Shown: positions 1 to 9,375 of the stretch, one piece after another
Layout of the letters: every line of letters begins with the position of its first letter
Position numbering within the stretch: position 1 is the first letter of the stretch
NCBI RefSeq assembly: GCF_900143515.1
Contig: NZ_FSQT01000001.1
Location: forward strand, 496,001-560,000
Length of the DNA: 64,000 nt
Source of the DNA: Micromonospora cremea
GTDB taxonomy: Bacteria > Actinomycetota > Actinomycetes > Mycobacteriales > Micromonosporaceae
Direction of reading: 5' to 3'
Notes under the pieces: generated by a model
Seen by the model: the letters and a program-made list of their open reading frames with translations, nothing else
Told to the model about the DNA's origin: nothing
The model's database searches: none
Position numbers and translations under genes: made by a program

Positions 1-1713
1 GCCGACCCACAACCCGATCCGGAACGGCTTGCTACCCCAGGTTGCCTCGTCCCGGCGGCGAACCAGCTCCGCCGCACACACCAGCGTGGTGGCCCGCTGG
101 AACTGCTGCGCGGTGAGCAGCCGCAACGTGTACCGCATCAACACGGCCACCCCGTCACGCCCGTCCAACGGCCCATCGGAGGACGCCACCACCTGCTGCC
201 GGCGCCGGATCGCGAACGTGTACGCCGCCAGACCCAGGTACGCCTCGGTCTTGCCACCACCGGTCGGGAAGAACAACAACTCCACCCGCGACAGCTCGCC
301 GCTGCGCGCCGCCGCGGTGGGATCGGTCAGCGCTGGCAGCTGCATGAGGATGAACGCCAGCTGGAATGGTCGCCACGACGACGGCTTCTCCCGCTCGTCG
401 GCCTCGACCTGATCGCGGGCGTCGTCGAACGACAGGCTCGGGTCGGAGCTACGCAACGCCCCGATCCGGGAGTGGACCCGCTGGTCCCGCATGACCTCGT
501 TCATGAACCGGAAGCACGCCAACGCCTCCGGATCAGCCACCACGTGCGCCAGCCCGTCCGCCAGCCGCTGCTGTGCCGCGCGTGCCTCGTCCACGACCTC
601 CTCGGCCAGGTCCCGCAGATGCTCGGGGAGCTGCGCCGCCTTCGTAGCCTCACCGTCGAGCCAGGTCCGGTACCCGTCAACCAGCGGGGCAAGACCGTCA
701 CGAACCTGTTCAGGGCTGGCCTTGGCCAGTGCGTCCATGGACAGCATTGCGCCCGTGACCGACCGTGCCTGCGTCTGGGGTGTCTCCGCGACCGGCAGCC
801 ACGTCGTCCACACCGCCGTCGCCCGCCGTGCCCCCGGCTCCGCCCGCCAGTCCACCGAGCAGGTCCGCCCGACCGCGAACTCCAGCCGGTTGCGGTACTG
901 CAAGTGCAGCCGGCGCATTTCGTCGTCGTGCTCCGGCCACTCCTGCTCCATGACGTCGCGCACCGGCAGGAACACCGCCGCACCGCCCGCGTCGACGTGC
1001 AGCTTCGTCTGGAACAGCCACTCGTGCACCGGGATCGTCGGCGGCGTTTCCCGGTCATTGACCAGCGCGATCTCGATCAACCGCCGGCCGAAACGCGCGT
1101 CGTCATAGGCATCAATCCGCAAACAGATCTGCCCGGTCAGCACCCGCGTGTACGTCCGGCCCGACGTCAACTCGGCCGCCGCGATCTTCTCGACGATCCC
1201 AACCGGCGTGCGCCGATACCGCCGCACCGCCCGGCCCCGCTTGTCGACCTCACCGGTCTTCACACTCTCGTAGGTGCCCCACGACGCGGTCACCGTGAAC
1301 TCCGCCAGATCGTTCGGCACCTGGAACCGCAACCCCATCGACGACGGAATCATCAGCCCCTGCCTCGGAGCCTTGTCGTCGGCGTCATCCTCCTCACCCT
1401 CGACGTCGGTGACATCGGCGGACTCGGCCGGAATCCCACGCTGCGCATGAAAACCTGCCGCATCGGATCGGATGCCCACCAGGCCATACCCGTCCTCAGA
1501 ACCGGCTAAATCAGCATCGGGCTCGGTCAGCTTCACCGGCGCGATATGCCCCACCACGTACAGCTGACGCGGGCTCACCGCCAACAGCTCCTCCGGACCA
1601 CCTGATGGCCCGAGCAACTCCCGATCCAGGACGTCGACCAGGTTCTCCCGCACGTTGTACGAGGTGCCATCCGGCTCATGCGCGAGCCGGAAACCCGGTG
1701 CCGAGTCAGTCAC
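1..1713 (-). CDS. drmA: DISARM helicase DrmA, N-terminal 571 residues (runs off left edge)
   Basis: DrmA is the core DISARM helicase; with the DUF1998 protein DrmB it forms the conserved heart of that anti-phage restriction system. The reading frame is open from a GTG at 1713 to base 1. The GTG overlaps the drmMI stop in a GTGA arrangement, so translation is probably coupled. A Walker A motif FFPTGGGKTEAYLGL lies near residues 481-495, followed by the VLMRYTLRLLTAQQFQRA segment typical of this helicase family. The first ~480 residues carry no motif I recognise. The remaining helicase motifs, DrmB and the PLD protein DrmC should lie beyond the left edge. Seen: frame, motifs, overlap. Known: DISARM class 1 order drmD-drmMI-drmA-drmB-drmC. 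Inferred: that the locus is complete. Confidence 0.88.
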   Translation of the reverse strand, partial: MTDSAPGFRLAHEPDGTSYNVRENLVDVLDRELLGPSGGPEELLAVSPRQLYVVGHIAPVKLTEPDADLAGSEDGYGLVGIRSDAAGFHAQRGIPAESADVTDVEGEEDDADDKAPRQGLMIPSSMGLRFQVPNDLAEFTVTASWGTYESVKTGEVDKRGRAVRRYRRTPVGIVEKIAAAELTSGRTYTRVLTGQICLRIDAYDDARFGRRLIEIALVNDRETPPTIPVHEWLFQTKLHVDAGGAAVFLPVRDVMEQEWPEHDDEMRRLHLQYRNRLEFAVGRTCSVDWRAEPGARRATAVWTTWLPVAETPQTQARSVTGAMLSMDALAKASPEQVRDGLAPLVDGYRTWLDGEATKAAQLPEHLRDLAEEVVDEARAAQQRLADGLAHVVADPEALACFRFMNEVMRDQRVHSRIGALRSSDPSLSFDDARDQVEADEREKPSSWRPFQLAFILMQLPALTDPTAAARSGELSRVELLFFPTGGGKTEAYLGLAAYTFAIRRRQQVVASSDGPLDGRDGVAVLMRYTLRLLTAQQFQRATTLVCAAELVRRRDEATWGSKPFRIGLWVG

Positions 1714-4700
1714 AGCAGCGGCTCCTGGCCCTCGTGGACCACCGGCTTCCGCTGGCGGGCAGTCGCCTTCTTCGCCGCCTTCGGCCGCTGCGCTGCCGCG
1801 CGGCGCAGGTTCTCCGCGAGCAACCGGTCCAAGATCTCCACCCGCGCCGCCGGGCTCACCGTCCATCGCGTCATCTGGCGGTACGTATGGAAGCCATGCT
1901 TCAGCGGCACATCCGACCAGTCGTACGCCGCCATCACCGCCTCGTCCAGTTCGACGTGAATCCGCCGCAACCGGGCCACGTCCGCGTCGTCGTACTCAGC
2001 GATCCCCGGGTCGTTGACCAGGTTGTACAGCTTCGTCAACCCGAGCCCGCGACGCAGCATGGCCGCTCGCCGCTCCTCATCCAGCATCTGGCCTAGTTCG
2101 TCCAGCTGAACCGTTGGTTCCGGCCGTGGGAACGTCTCAAATACATCAGATGGCGTGTATCTCGGATCGCTCCGGATGCCGGAGCCATACCTGATTGCCC
2201 ACATCTGATGTGGGCTGCTCGAGAGAATTGCTTGATCCGCGTATGAGTCAGTAGCAAATACTGCCAGTCCGTGGCTCGGAATCCATGTCGTCGATATCCG
2301 TGCGGGCATGAGAGTCTTGCCATGGAGAGTGATTGCCAAGACTTCACTCAGGCCGGAGATGGCCCGGCGGAGGCCTGGGCGGCCTTCAGCGTGTTGCCAC
2401 CAGTGATCCCGATATAGCTTCCGGTTGTTTTCCATCCTTTTTGGCTTGACTAACTCCGTTACGCGGGAGTATGCCCAGTCGAAGTGAGCGGCCTCCTCCT
2501 CCGACTTTCCATAGAAGTCGATCACCCAACGCGAAGGCGTGCAGTCCGCTCTTGAGTTCAAGTCCTCGCCGCTCAAGTACGGCAACACAATTTCGGCGTA
2601 TCGCGGGTCAGTCCTCAGCCACTCCCTTGCTTCGCTGTCGGAGACGACAAAACCGATGCCGTCGATCTTGATGCCCTGGAATGCGACTTCACGGTTGGCG
2701 CTCAGGCGATTCGGGCTCCCTGCCGTGCGGCCAGCTGGCTCAAGGAGGCTCGTTATTCGCTCCACCTCGATCCCGTCGACCCATCTGCTAACTGTGGACG
2801 GCACCTTGTTGCGGGTTCCCCAGATGGCCGAGTATTCGAGGTTGACCGTAGCGACAGGCCACTTCTTGCTCTGTATTGCCCGGGTTATCTCAACGCCTTG
2901 AATGAGCATCTGATCTAGGCCGACCTCGCGGGTGTCGCCCTGAGCGATGGTGTTGGTGGCGATCAGACCCATATTGCCATCGTTGCGCAGGAGTTCGACC
3001 GATCGGAGGAAGAAGTAGGCCACAAGATCAGCGTTTCCGCGCCGGCCTCCTGCGATCTGGTGCACAAGCCAATCTCGGAAGTTGCCGCCCATGGCCCCGG
3101 AGATGCTAGATCCAGCAACGAAGGGTGGGTTTCCGATGATCGCATCGAAGCCGCCATGGTCGATCAAGACGTCCGGAACTTCGAGCACCCAGTGCAACGG
3201 TTGCCAACGTCCGTAGTCAGTTAGGGCGGTTGGCGTCAGACCCTCATTGAGGATCGATCGCAGGAACTTGATATCTGCGGCCATGTCGTTGGTCGGCATC
3301 GCGGCGGCCACTGCCTCGGCCAGGTTCTCGTATGCTTCGTTCAGGGCCTTGCCGGGTTTGCCGCCGAGACGGAGCCCGGCAGCAATCACCCCGTCGGCTG
3401 CGGCACGTAGGTCGGCGGTGAGCGTGCGAGTCTGATTGAGCTGGCGGCGCTTTGCGGTGGTGCTACGCATGGGGTCGTGTTCGCGTACCTCGCTGGCGAG
3501 GTTGCGGCGGATATCGACAGCCCGCCGGATGGTGCCGTCCACGTCCTTCGCCGTCAGCCTGGGCTGCTGGTGGGTGGGCCCTTCGATGTGCAGGGTGCGG
3601 AGTTGGCGTAGGTCGGTGAGGCCGAGTAGGGAGTTGCCGTGCAGGATCTTGTCGTCGACGAAGGAGAACGGCAGGTCGCGGTCGAGGGAGACCAGCCAGA
3701 GCGACAGCTTGCACATCTCGACGGCCATCGCGTTGATGTCGGCGCCGTACAGGCAGCGGGCGACGACTTCACGGATCGCGTGTTGGCCGAGGTCGTGCTG
3801 CCCGGCGTTGGCGGGGTCCTCGTCAATCCATGCCTCGACGAGGCGGGCGGCGAGGTAGCGGGCGGCGGCGACCAGGAATGCGCCGGAGCCAGCGGCGATG
3901 TCGGCCACCTTGAGGTTGAGGATCTCGTCCGAGCCGCGCAGTTTCCACGCGCCGCTGCTCTCGGGGACCTGGTGCGGGCCGGGGGAGTAGCAGAGCGGTT
4001 CGAGGGCGTGCTTGACGACGTCCTCGGCAAGGTCTTTCGGGGTGTAGTGGGCGCCGGCGTTGCGCCGCGACGGCGTCTCAATGACCACCAGACCGCCCTC
4101 CAGGATGACGGTGGGGCGGTCGCGTAGGTCGGGCCGGGTGATGGTGGCCCAGGGGAGCAGGCGTGCGCGTAGGTCGTCGTCATCGGTCACCGCGCGCAGC
4201 ATGCGGTCGGCGTCGTCGCCGGGCGTGGTTGCGAGCCGCTTCGCCAAGACGTTTGCGCTCGGCGGGGTGGCAGCGGGCTGGTTCTCCTTGAGCCAGGCGA
4301 TGATCGCGGTGGCCAGTTTCGCCGGAGTCGTATTGGCGTTGGCGAGCTGCTCCAGCACGGTCAGCGGGATCTCCGGCTCGGCGCCGGTCGCGCCGACGAG
4401 GCCGACCAGGGTGTCGCCGGTGACCCGGGTGCAGGAGTAGCCGAGCAGCCCTTCGTAGATGTAGCCGATCTGTTCCACGTCGACGTCACGGAACGAGATT
4501 CGGCGAGCGTCGCTGCCCTTGAGCTGGGCGACCTGCACCGAGCGTAGGACGTGCAGCATGACCCGGTCGGAGACGGGCAGGGCGAGGGTGCCGTTGTCGC
4601 TCGACGCGGTCAGGAACGGGTACCGCTCCGGGTCGAACAGCGATCCGCCGTACGCGGGCATTCGCATGTTCTCGAACGACGCGCCCCAGTAGAGGGCCTG

Positions 4701-5774
4701 GCTGGTGGCGAGCAGCCGGTGCCAGGTCAGATAGGTGCTGTCCAGCGATTCCTCGCCGTCCCGCAGCCGGCGCTGTTCCAGGTCGTCGAGTTCACCGCTG
4801 ATGCCGTACCCCTGCAGGAAGAGCTCGCTCTGCGGCAGCAGGCCGCGCTCCTCGGCGAAGAGCAGGAAGACGACGCGCATCATGACCGTGACGGCCGCGG
4901 AGTAGGTGTCGTGCGGGTCGTCCGGGAGCGGATCACGCAGACCGCGCCTGTGGTGGTCGGCGGCGGTCTCGGCGAACGCCTGGATCAGCAGCTCGACGGC
5001 GCGGCGGACCTGGGCGCCGAGAGCTTCGGTGATCTCCTCGGCGGCGGCGACGGACTCCTCGAACAGCTTGGGGAGCCGCTCGTTGGGGTCACCGCCGATG
5101 GTGTACTGCCGGGCGACGACGGTGAGGAAGGCGTTGCGGGTCAACGGTTCCTCGACCCAGGTCTGGGCGTCGACGATGCCGGAGGCGACCATCGTGTCCG
5201 GCCGGGCGCAGACCAGCGCCCACCAGCGGCCGTCGGTGACGATGCCGATCGCGACGCCGGCGCCGCGCAGCATCGCTTCCATCCGGTCGATAGCGGTGGC
5301 GGCCCAGCCGTCGGTGCCGGTGGCGTGCAGGCTGTCGCACTTGTCGACCACGCCGACCAGCGCGCCGATGCCGTCCGGCCCGTGCAGCGCGGCCTGCGGG
5401 GTGACGGAGATCCGCCGGTCGGGCGAGTGCGCGGCCACCCCGGGCGCGCAGTCGGGACCCCAGGCCAGCGAGGTACGCCAACCGACGACGTCCCGCAGGA
5501 CGGTCTGCACCCAGACGTCGCGGACCTCGGCGTACTTGGCCTGAACGATCTCGTCGTCCGGGTCGATGTCGAGGGCCTCCCAGGCGTGGTCGAACGCCGG
5601 CCTGGCCTCACGGAGGACGTCGAGGCGTTCAGGAGCCAGGGCGGGCATGCCCTGCGGCCACACCCGTTTCAGCGGCGGGATCGCCAGGAACGGGCCGTCT
5701 GTCTCGACCAGTTCCAGCCACGCCCGGTGCAGCTCGGTGGCCGTCTTCGGGCGGAAGGTACGGGCGGTCCGCAT
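1710..5774 (-). CDS. drmMI: DISARM class 1 N6-adenine DNA methyltransferase DrmMI
   Basis: A 1354-residue Eco57I/type IIG-like adenine methylase, which in DISARM marks host DNA so that it is spared. The SAM-binding motif I reads ADIAAGSGAF (near residue 623; a variant of the usual DPACGSG), and the N6-adenine catalytic motif NPPF sits near residue 880. The ~600 residues before motif I contain the conserved HYTPKDLAEDVV stretch just before the methylase core, as in other large methylases. The C-terminus resembles a target-recognition region. The ATG shares one base with the drmD stop (TGATG), and the TGA overlaps the drmA GTG, so the three genes form one translation unit. BREX PglX is the main look-alike, but the flanking DrmD and DrmA favour DISARM. 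Confidence 0.87.
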   Translation of the reverse strand: MRTARTFRPKTATELHRAWLELVETDGPFLAIPPLKRVWPQGMPALAPERLDVLREARPAFDHAWEALDIDPDDEIVQAKYAEVRDVWVQTVLRDVVGWRTSLAWGPDCAPGVAAHSPDRRISVTPQAALHGPDGIGALVGVVDKCDSLHATGTDGWAATAIDRMEAMLRGAGVAIGIVTDGRWWALVCARPDTMVASGIVDAQTWVEEPLTRNAFLTVVARQYTIGGDPNERLPKLFEESVAAAEEITEALGAQVRRAVELLIQAFAETAADHHRRGLRDPLPDDPHDTYSAAVTVMMRVVFLLFAEERGLLPQSELFLQGYGISGELDDLEQRRLRDGEESLDSTYLTWHRLLATSQALYWGASFENMRMPAYGGSLFDPERYPFLTASSDNGTLALPVSDRVMLHVLRSVQVAQLKGSDARRISFRDVDVEQIGYIYEGLLGYSCTRVTGDTLVGLVGATGAEPEIPLTVLEQLANANTTPAKLATAIIAWLKENQPAATPPSANVLAKRLATTPGDDADRMLRAVTDDDDLRARLLPWATITRPDLRDRPTVILEGGLVVIETPSRRNAGAHYTPKDLAEDVVKHALEPLCYSPGPHQVPESSGAWKLRGSDEILNLKVADIAAGSGAFLVAAARYLAARLVEAWIDEDPANAGQHDLGQHAIREVVARCLYGADINAMAVEMCKLSLWLVSLDRDLPFSFVDDKILHGNSLLGLTDLRQLRTLHIEGPTHQQPRLTAKDVDGTIRRAVDIRRNLASEVREHDPMRSTTAKRRQLNQTRTLTADLRAAADGVIAAGLRLGGKPGKALNEAYENLAEAVAAAMPTNDMAADIKFLRSILNEGLTPTALTDYGRWQPLHWVLEVPDVLIDHGGFDAIIGNPPFVAGSSISGAMGGNFRDWLVHQIAGGRRGNADLVAYFFLRSVELLRNDGNMGLIATNTIAQGDTREVGLDQMLIQGVEITRAIQSKKWPVATVNLEYSAIWGTRNKVPSTVSRWVDGIEVERITSLLEPAGRTAGSPNRLSANREVAFQGIKIDGIGFVVSDSEAREWLRTDPRYAEIVLPYLSGEDLNSRADCTPSRWVIDFYGKSEEEAAHFDWAYSRVTELVKPKRMENNRKLYRDHWWQHAEGRPGLRRAISGLSEVLAITLHGKTLMPARISTTWIPSHGLAVFATDSYADQAILSSSPHQMWAIRYGSGIRSDPRYTPSDVFETFPRPEPTVQLDELGQMLDEERRAAMLRRGLGLTKLYNLVNDPGIAEYDDADVARLRRIHVELDEAVMAAYDWSDVPLKHGFHTYRQMTRWTVSPAARVEILDRLLAENLRRAAAQRPKAAKKATARQRKPVVHEGQEPLL

Positions 5775-8700
5775 CAGCGTGAACCTCCTCGCCGGGCGTC
5801 GGCCGGGGTGAGCGCGAACACCACCGCCGCGGCGGTGGTGTGTGGCTTGACGTCGCGGTACCGCTCGGTGATCGCCGCGATCTCCCGCTGCTCCTCGTCG
5901 CCGAGCTCTTCCTGCCGGCGGCGCATCGTTTCGATGTCGCGGCGGCGCTGCCGCTGCTGATCATCGGGGAAGAGAGCCAGTTGGTCCTGCATCTCGGCGC
6001 TGGTGAGCTGGTCCAGCGACTCGTTCAGGTTGCGGCGGAACGCGGCGAAGATCTCCCGCGCCCGGGTGACGTCGGCCTCCTCACGTTTGGCGAGCTGGTC
6101 GCTGACCCGCTGATGGCGGGACTCGGCGCGTCGCGTCATCGAGTCGAGCAGCCGGGACCGCAGCGGGGACTCCGGCTCGTTCCACTCCCTGGCCAGGTCG
6201 GCGCGGACGTCCGCAGCGGCCAACGTCAGCCTGCCGGCGTCGAGGGCCTGGTCGAGCAGCTGCTCGGCGCGTTCCTCCGCGATGGTCCGGCGGCCCCGCA
6301 GGCGTACGCCAGCGAGGAAGATCTCCTCGTGCAGGCGTAGCCCGCCCCGGCCGACCAGCACCATCCGGGTGACGGCCGCGACAAAGGACTCCTCCAGCCC
6401 ATCCACCACGACTGCCGTGACTCGGTGCAACGGCGCGTCCGCGCTCCACAGCGACCGGCGTAGCAGCCGCTGAGCCTTTTTCACCAGCGGATGACCCAGG
6501 TGGACGTAGACCAGGTCCTTGCGACCGGCCGCAGCCTTGTCGTCGAACGTGATCGGCCGCAATACGCCCGGCTCGGAGCGGGTGCCCAGGCCCTTCAACG
6601 TCGACTGCCAGGCCGGACCGAGCGGCGGCACGGTGAACACGGCTGCATCGGTCCGGTCGTCGCCGACCACCACCAGGGGCGGCTGGTGGCTGATCCGCAG
6701 CGCGGTGTCGACCACCCGCCGCAGATTCTCCGGCTCCAGGTGCAGCTCCGCCCGACTGTCGGCGTAGCCCTTCTCCAACTGGGTCAACCGGCTGTTCAGG
6801 TCTAACCCGCCGGCCAACGCCTTGTTGATCACGGCGTTGCCGTCGAACGCGCCCTTCTTACGCCGTCCCGCTGAGGAACGGGTGAAGTGGTCCTGGATCT
6901 CGTCGGCGATGACCTGGTTGACCGACCCGAGGTCACGCGCGACCGTCACCACCTTGCGGGCGATCCGGCCCATGAACTCCATGTCGGCGGCGTACAGGGT
7001 CGCCGAGCGGTCCGGGGAGAACTGGAACACCAGCGGGGTCTGCTGCTGCCCGTACCGGTCGATCCGGCCGATGCGCTGCTCCAACCGTGACGGGTTGAAC
7101 GGGATGTCCAGGTTGATCAGCCGGTGGCAGTGGTCCTGCAGGTCGATTCCTTCACCGGCTGCGTCGGTGGCCAGCAGCACCCGCACGGGGTTCTTCGCCG
7201 ACGGTTCGGTGGTGAAGTGCTCGCGGATCAGCTCCCGCTCGTCGGTTGGCGTCTGCCCCTGGATGACCTCCAGCACGTCGCCGTAGCCCTGCTGGACCAG
7301 CACCCGGTGCACCCATTCCAGAGTGTGGGCGTACTCGGTGAACACCACGACGCGCTCGTTGGACCAGAACCCGCCCGGTCGGCAGATTGCGTCCAGGGCC
7401 GTGATCAGCTCATTGAGGCGGGAATCGGGTCGGCTCTCGAAACTCAGCCCCCACTCGGCCAGCCGCTGCAACTCGCCTGGCGCGGCGGCGACCAGCGGGT
7501 CGGTGGACTTGCTGTGCCGCAGGGCTGTCGCCTCGTCCTGCTCCCACAGGCCTTCCTCCTCGTCGGCCTGCCCCTCGCCGAGGATGTCGTCGTAGTCCCA
7601 GTCCGTCGGCGCCTGGCCCACCGACCGCGCGGCGAGGTACGACTGCAAGGTCATGCCGAAAGCCCACGGGCTCGACAAGAACCGCTTCTTGAACAGCATC
7701 GCGGTGATGTCACCGGACTCGCCGGTCCCGTTAGCCTTCGCACTCTCGGTGAGAATCCGATGCAGCAGAGCGAACATCTCCTGCTCGTCGGCGCGCGGCG
7801 TGAACGGGATGATCCGCAGCTCCCGAGGGCGGAAACCCTTCTCCGGCAGATCCGACTTCAACCGCCGAACCGTCACCTCCCGCAACGCCCGCTCGTCTAG
7901 CAGCGCACCACGGCTGAACCGGCGCGAATCGATCATCTCCAACAGTGCTGTGAACGACTCCGGATGCCCGTTGTGGGGGGTGGCGCTGAGGAACAGGCGA
8001 TGCTCACACTTGTCCGCCAGCTCCCGGATCGCGATCGTGCGCTGCGTGTCCACGGCGTAGCCGCGCCCACCCCCGATCGCCGACGGGCTGGCCGGCGCCA
8101 CATGATGCGCCTCGTCCACGATCAGAATGTCGAACGCGTACCGCCGGGCGGTCTTCGTGCTCGCCGCCTGCGCGTACACGTCACGCAGCATCCGTTGGGC
8201 GCGCACCTGCGGCAGCCACGCCATGCTCACGATCACTCGAGGATAGAGCTGGAACGGGTTTGCGTGCAGTCCGTAGCGGCGCCGTACCTCGCGCATCATG
8301 TCGCTGTTGATGATCGTAAAGTCCAGACCGAACTTGTCCCGCATCTCGTCTTGCCACTTCAGGGACAAGCTCGGCGGGCACACCACGATCGCGGTACGCG
8401 CCCGGTGCCGCAGCAGCAGCTCCTGCACCACCAAACCGGCCTCGATGGTCTTACCCAAACCCACGTCGTCGGCCAGCAGCAGGTTCGTCCGGGGAGACGA
8501 CAATGCCCGCCGCAACGGCTCCAACTGGTAAGCCTCGACGGCGACACCGCTGTGGAACGGAGCCTGCACACTTCGGTCGTCTGCCGAGGTCACCGCACCC
8601 CAGCGCATCGCGTCGACGAACCCGGCCAGGGTGTTCGGGTCGTCGAAGGCGTCCGGGTTGACCTGCGTCGGCAGTCCTTGAGCGGGCGTGACGGTGTGTC

Positions 8701-8944
8701 CGACCTCCAGCTCCCAGACGACCGTCAACTCCTCACCCAACCGGTCTTCGTCGAGCGCCTGGAGGGTTACTGCGTGGTTCAGCGAGGCCACGGCTTCGTC
8801 CGCCGGGCTCCGCGGCAGTCCTTGCGGCTTGACCTGCGCCACCGCCCAGGTCGACCCGCGTACTTCGACAACCTGACCCGGCTCGGGAACGGCAAGTACG
8901 GCGACCCCTGACGTGGCGGTCGCCCTGGTGGGCGAGAGTGTCAC
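5774..8944 (-). CDS. drmD: DISARM SNF2-like helicase DrmD
   Basis: A 1056-residue superfamily 2 SNF2/RapA-like ATPase, the class 1-specific DISARM helicase. Visible motifs: Walker A DDVGLGKT (about 158-165), DEAH in IVDEAHHVAPAS (about 273), LSATPHNGHPESF, the C-terminal helicase lobe motif EGIDLQDHCHRLINLD, and RIGRIDRYGQ (about 624-634). The C-terminal 300 residues are charged and probably coiled. The start is the GTG at 8942-8944, because upstream sequence contains no better candidate; the ribosome-binding site is weak. Its stop shares a base with the drmMI start. The gene heads the DISARM transcript, 431 bp downstream of the pPIWI-RE stop. A second, only distantly similar SNF2 helicase lies at 20.1 kb on the other strand. 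Confidence 0.88.
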   Translation of the reverse strand: MTLSPTRATATSGVAVLAVPEPGQVVEVRGSTWAVAQVKPQGLPRSPADEAVASLNHAVTLQALDEDRLGEELTVVWELEVGHTVTPAQGLPTQVNPDAFDDPNTLAGFVDAMRWGAVTSADDRSVQAPFHSGVAVEAYQLEPLRRALSSPRTNLLLADDVGLGKTIEAGLVVQELLLRHRARTAIVVCPPSLSLKWQDEMRDKFGLDFTIINSDMMREVRRRYGLHANPFQLYPRVIVSMAWLPQVRAQRMLRDVYAQAASTKTARRYAFDILIVDEAHHVAPASPSAIGGGRGYAVDTQRTIAIRELADKCEHRLFLSATPHNGHPESFTALLEMIDSRRFSRGALLDERALREVTVRRLKSDLPEKGFRPRELRIIPFTPRADEQEMFALLHRILTESAKANGTGESGDITAMLFKKRFLSSPWAFGMTLQSYLAARSVGQAPTDWDYDDILGEGQADEEEGLWEQDEATALRHSKSTDPLVAAAPGELQRLAEWGLSFESRPDSRLNELITALDAICRPGGFWSNERVVVFTEYAHTLEWVHRVLVQQGYGDVLEVIQGQTPTDERELIREHFTTEPSAKNPVRVLLATDAAGEGIDLQDHCHRLINLDIPFNPSRLEQRIGRIDRYGQQQTPLVFQFSPDRSATLYAADMEFMGRIARKVVTVARDLGSVNQVIADEIQDHFTRSSAGRRKKGAFDGNAVINKALAGGLDLNSRLTQLEKGYADSRAELHLEPENLRRVVDTALRISHQPPLVVVGDDRTDAAVFTVPPLGPAWQSTLKGLGTRSEPGVLRPITFDDKAAAGRKDLVYVHLGHPLVKKAQRLLRRSLWSADAPLHRVTAVVVDGLEESFVAAVTRMVLVGRGGLRLHEEIFLAGVRLRGRRTIAEERAEQLLDQALDAGRLTLAAADVRADLAREWNEPESPLRSRLLDSMTRRAESRHQRVSDQLAKREEADVTRAREIFAAFRRNLNESLDQLTSAEMQDQLALFPDDQQRQRRRDIETMRRRQEELGDEEQREIAAITERYRDVKPHTTAAAVVFALTPADARRGGSR

Positions 8945-9375
8945 CGAAGCACCCTAACCTGTGCGCTTATGCGACCTCACCCCTCGTGTGGTGGCGCTCG
9001 CCGACCGAGTCGGCCTCCAGGCGGCCCAATCGTCCATGCCGCCCGGCTACGGCCTGCCAGGGATGATCGGCCCTTTATCAGATGCCCTGCCGCCCAACCT
9101 TGCCCTGCGGACCCGACGCCGCTTGACGCATAGGCACCACGCCACGGTGCCGCTGCACCGCCATACCGGCTATCGGGGGACGCACCTGGAACGGCGGCGA
9201 GCGGGTGCAAGGGGTACGAGCGGGACGCCTGCGCCGATGATCGGCTGGTTGGATGACCTCATGCACGCGGTTATCGAATGGCTCGAATGCAGGGACCAAG
9301 GGGGCAGCCGGAAGGCCACCCCCTGGGAGATTGCGTGGGACTCGCTGTCGCGACGGGACCGCCGTACCCGGTGGC
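8945..9375. other. 431 bp spacer between pPIWI-RE block and DISARM
   Basis: No convincing gene on either strand. It separates the pPIWI-RE stop from the drmD start on the same strand and is the only large gap in the seven-gene array, so it may hold a separate DISARM promoter. I see no clear -10/-35 pair or terminator hairpin. Confidence 0.5.

Noticed and set aside
1710-5774. BREX-type PglX as the identity of the methylase
   Set aside because: DrmD upstream and DrmA downstream fit DISARM class 1; no pglZ, brxC or brxL genes are present.
5820-5841. 22-bp perfect palindrome (CACCACCGCC and its complement)
   Set aside because: It lies inside drmD and encodes an Ala/Thr/Val run; GC-biased codons explain it.
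4551-5960. Long plus-strand frame opposite drmMI
   Set aside because: Antisense shadow of a strongly supported gene; low-complexity composition.
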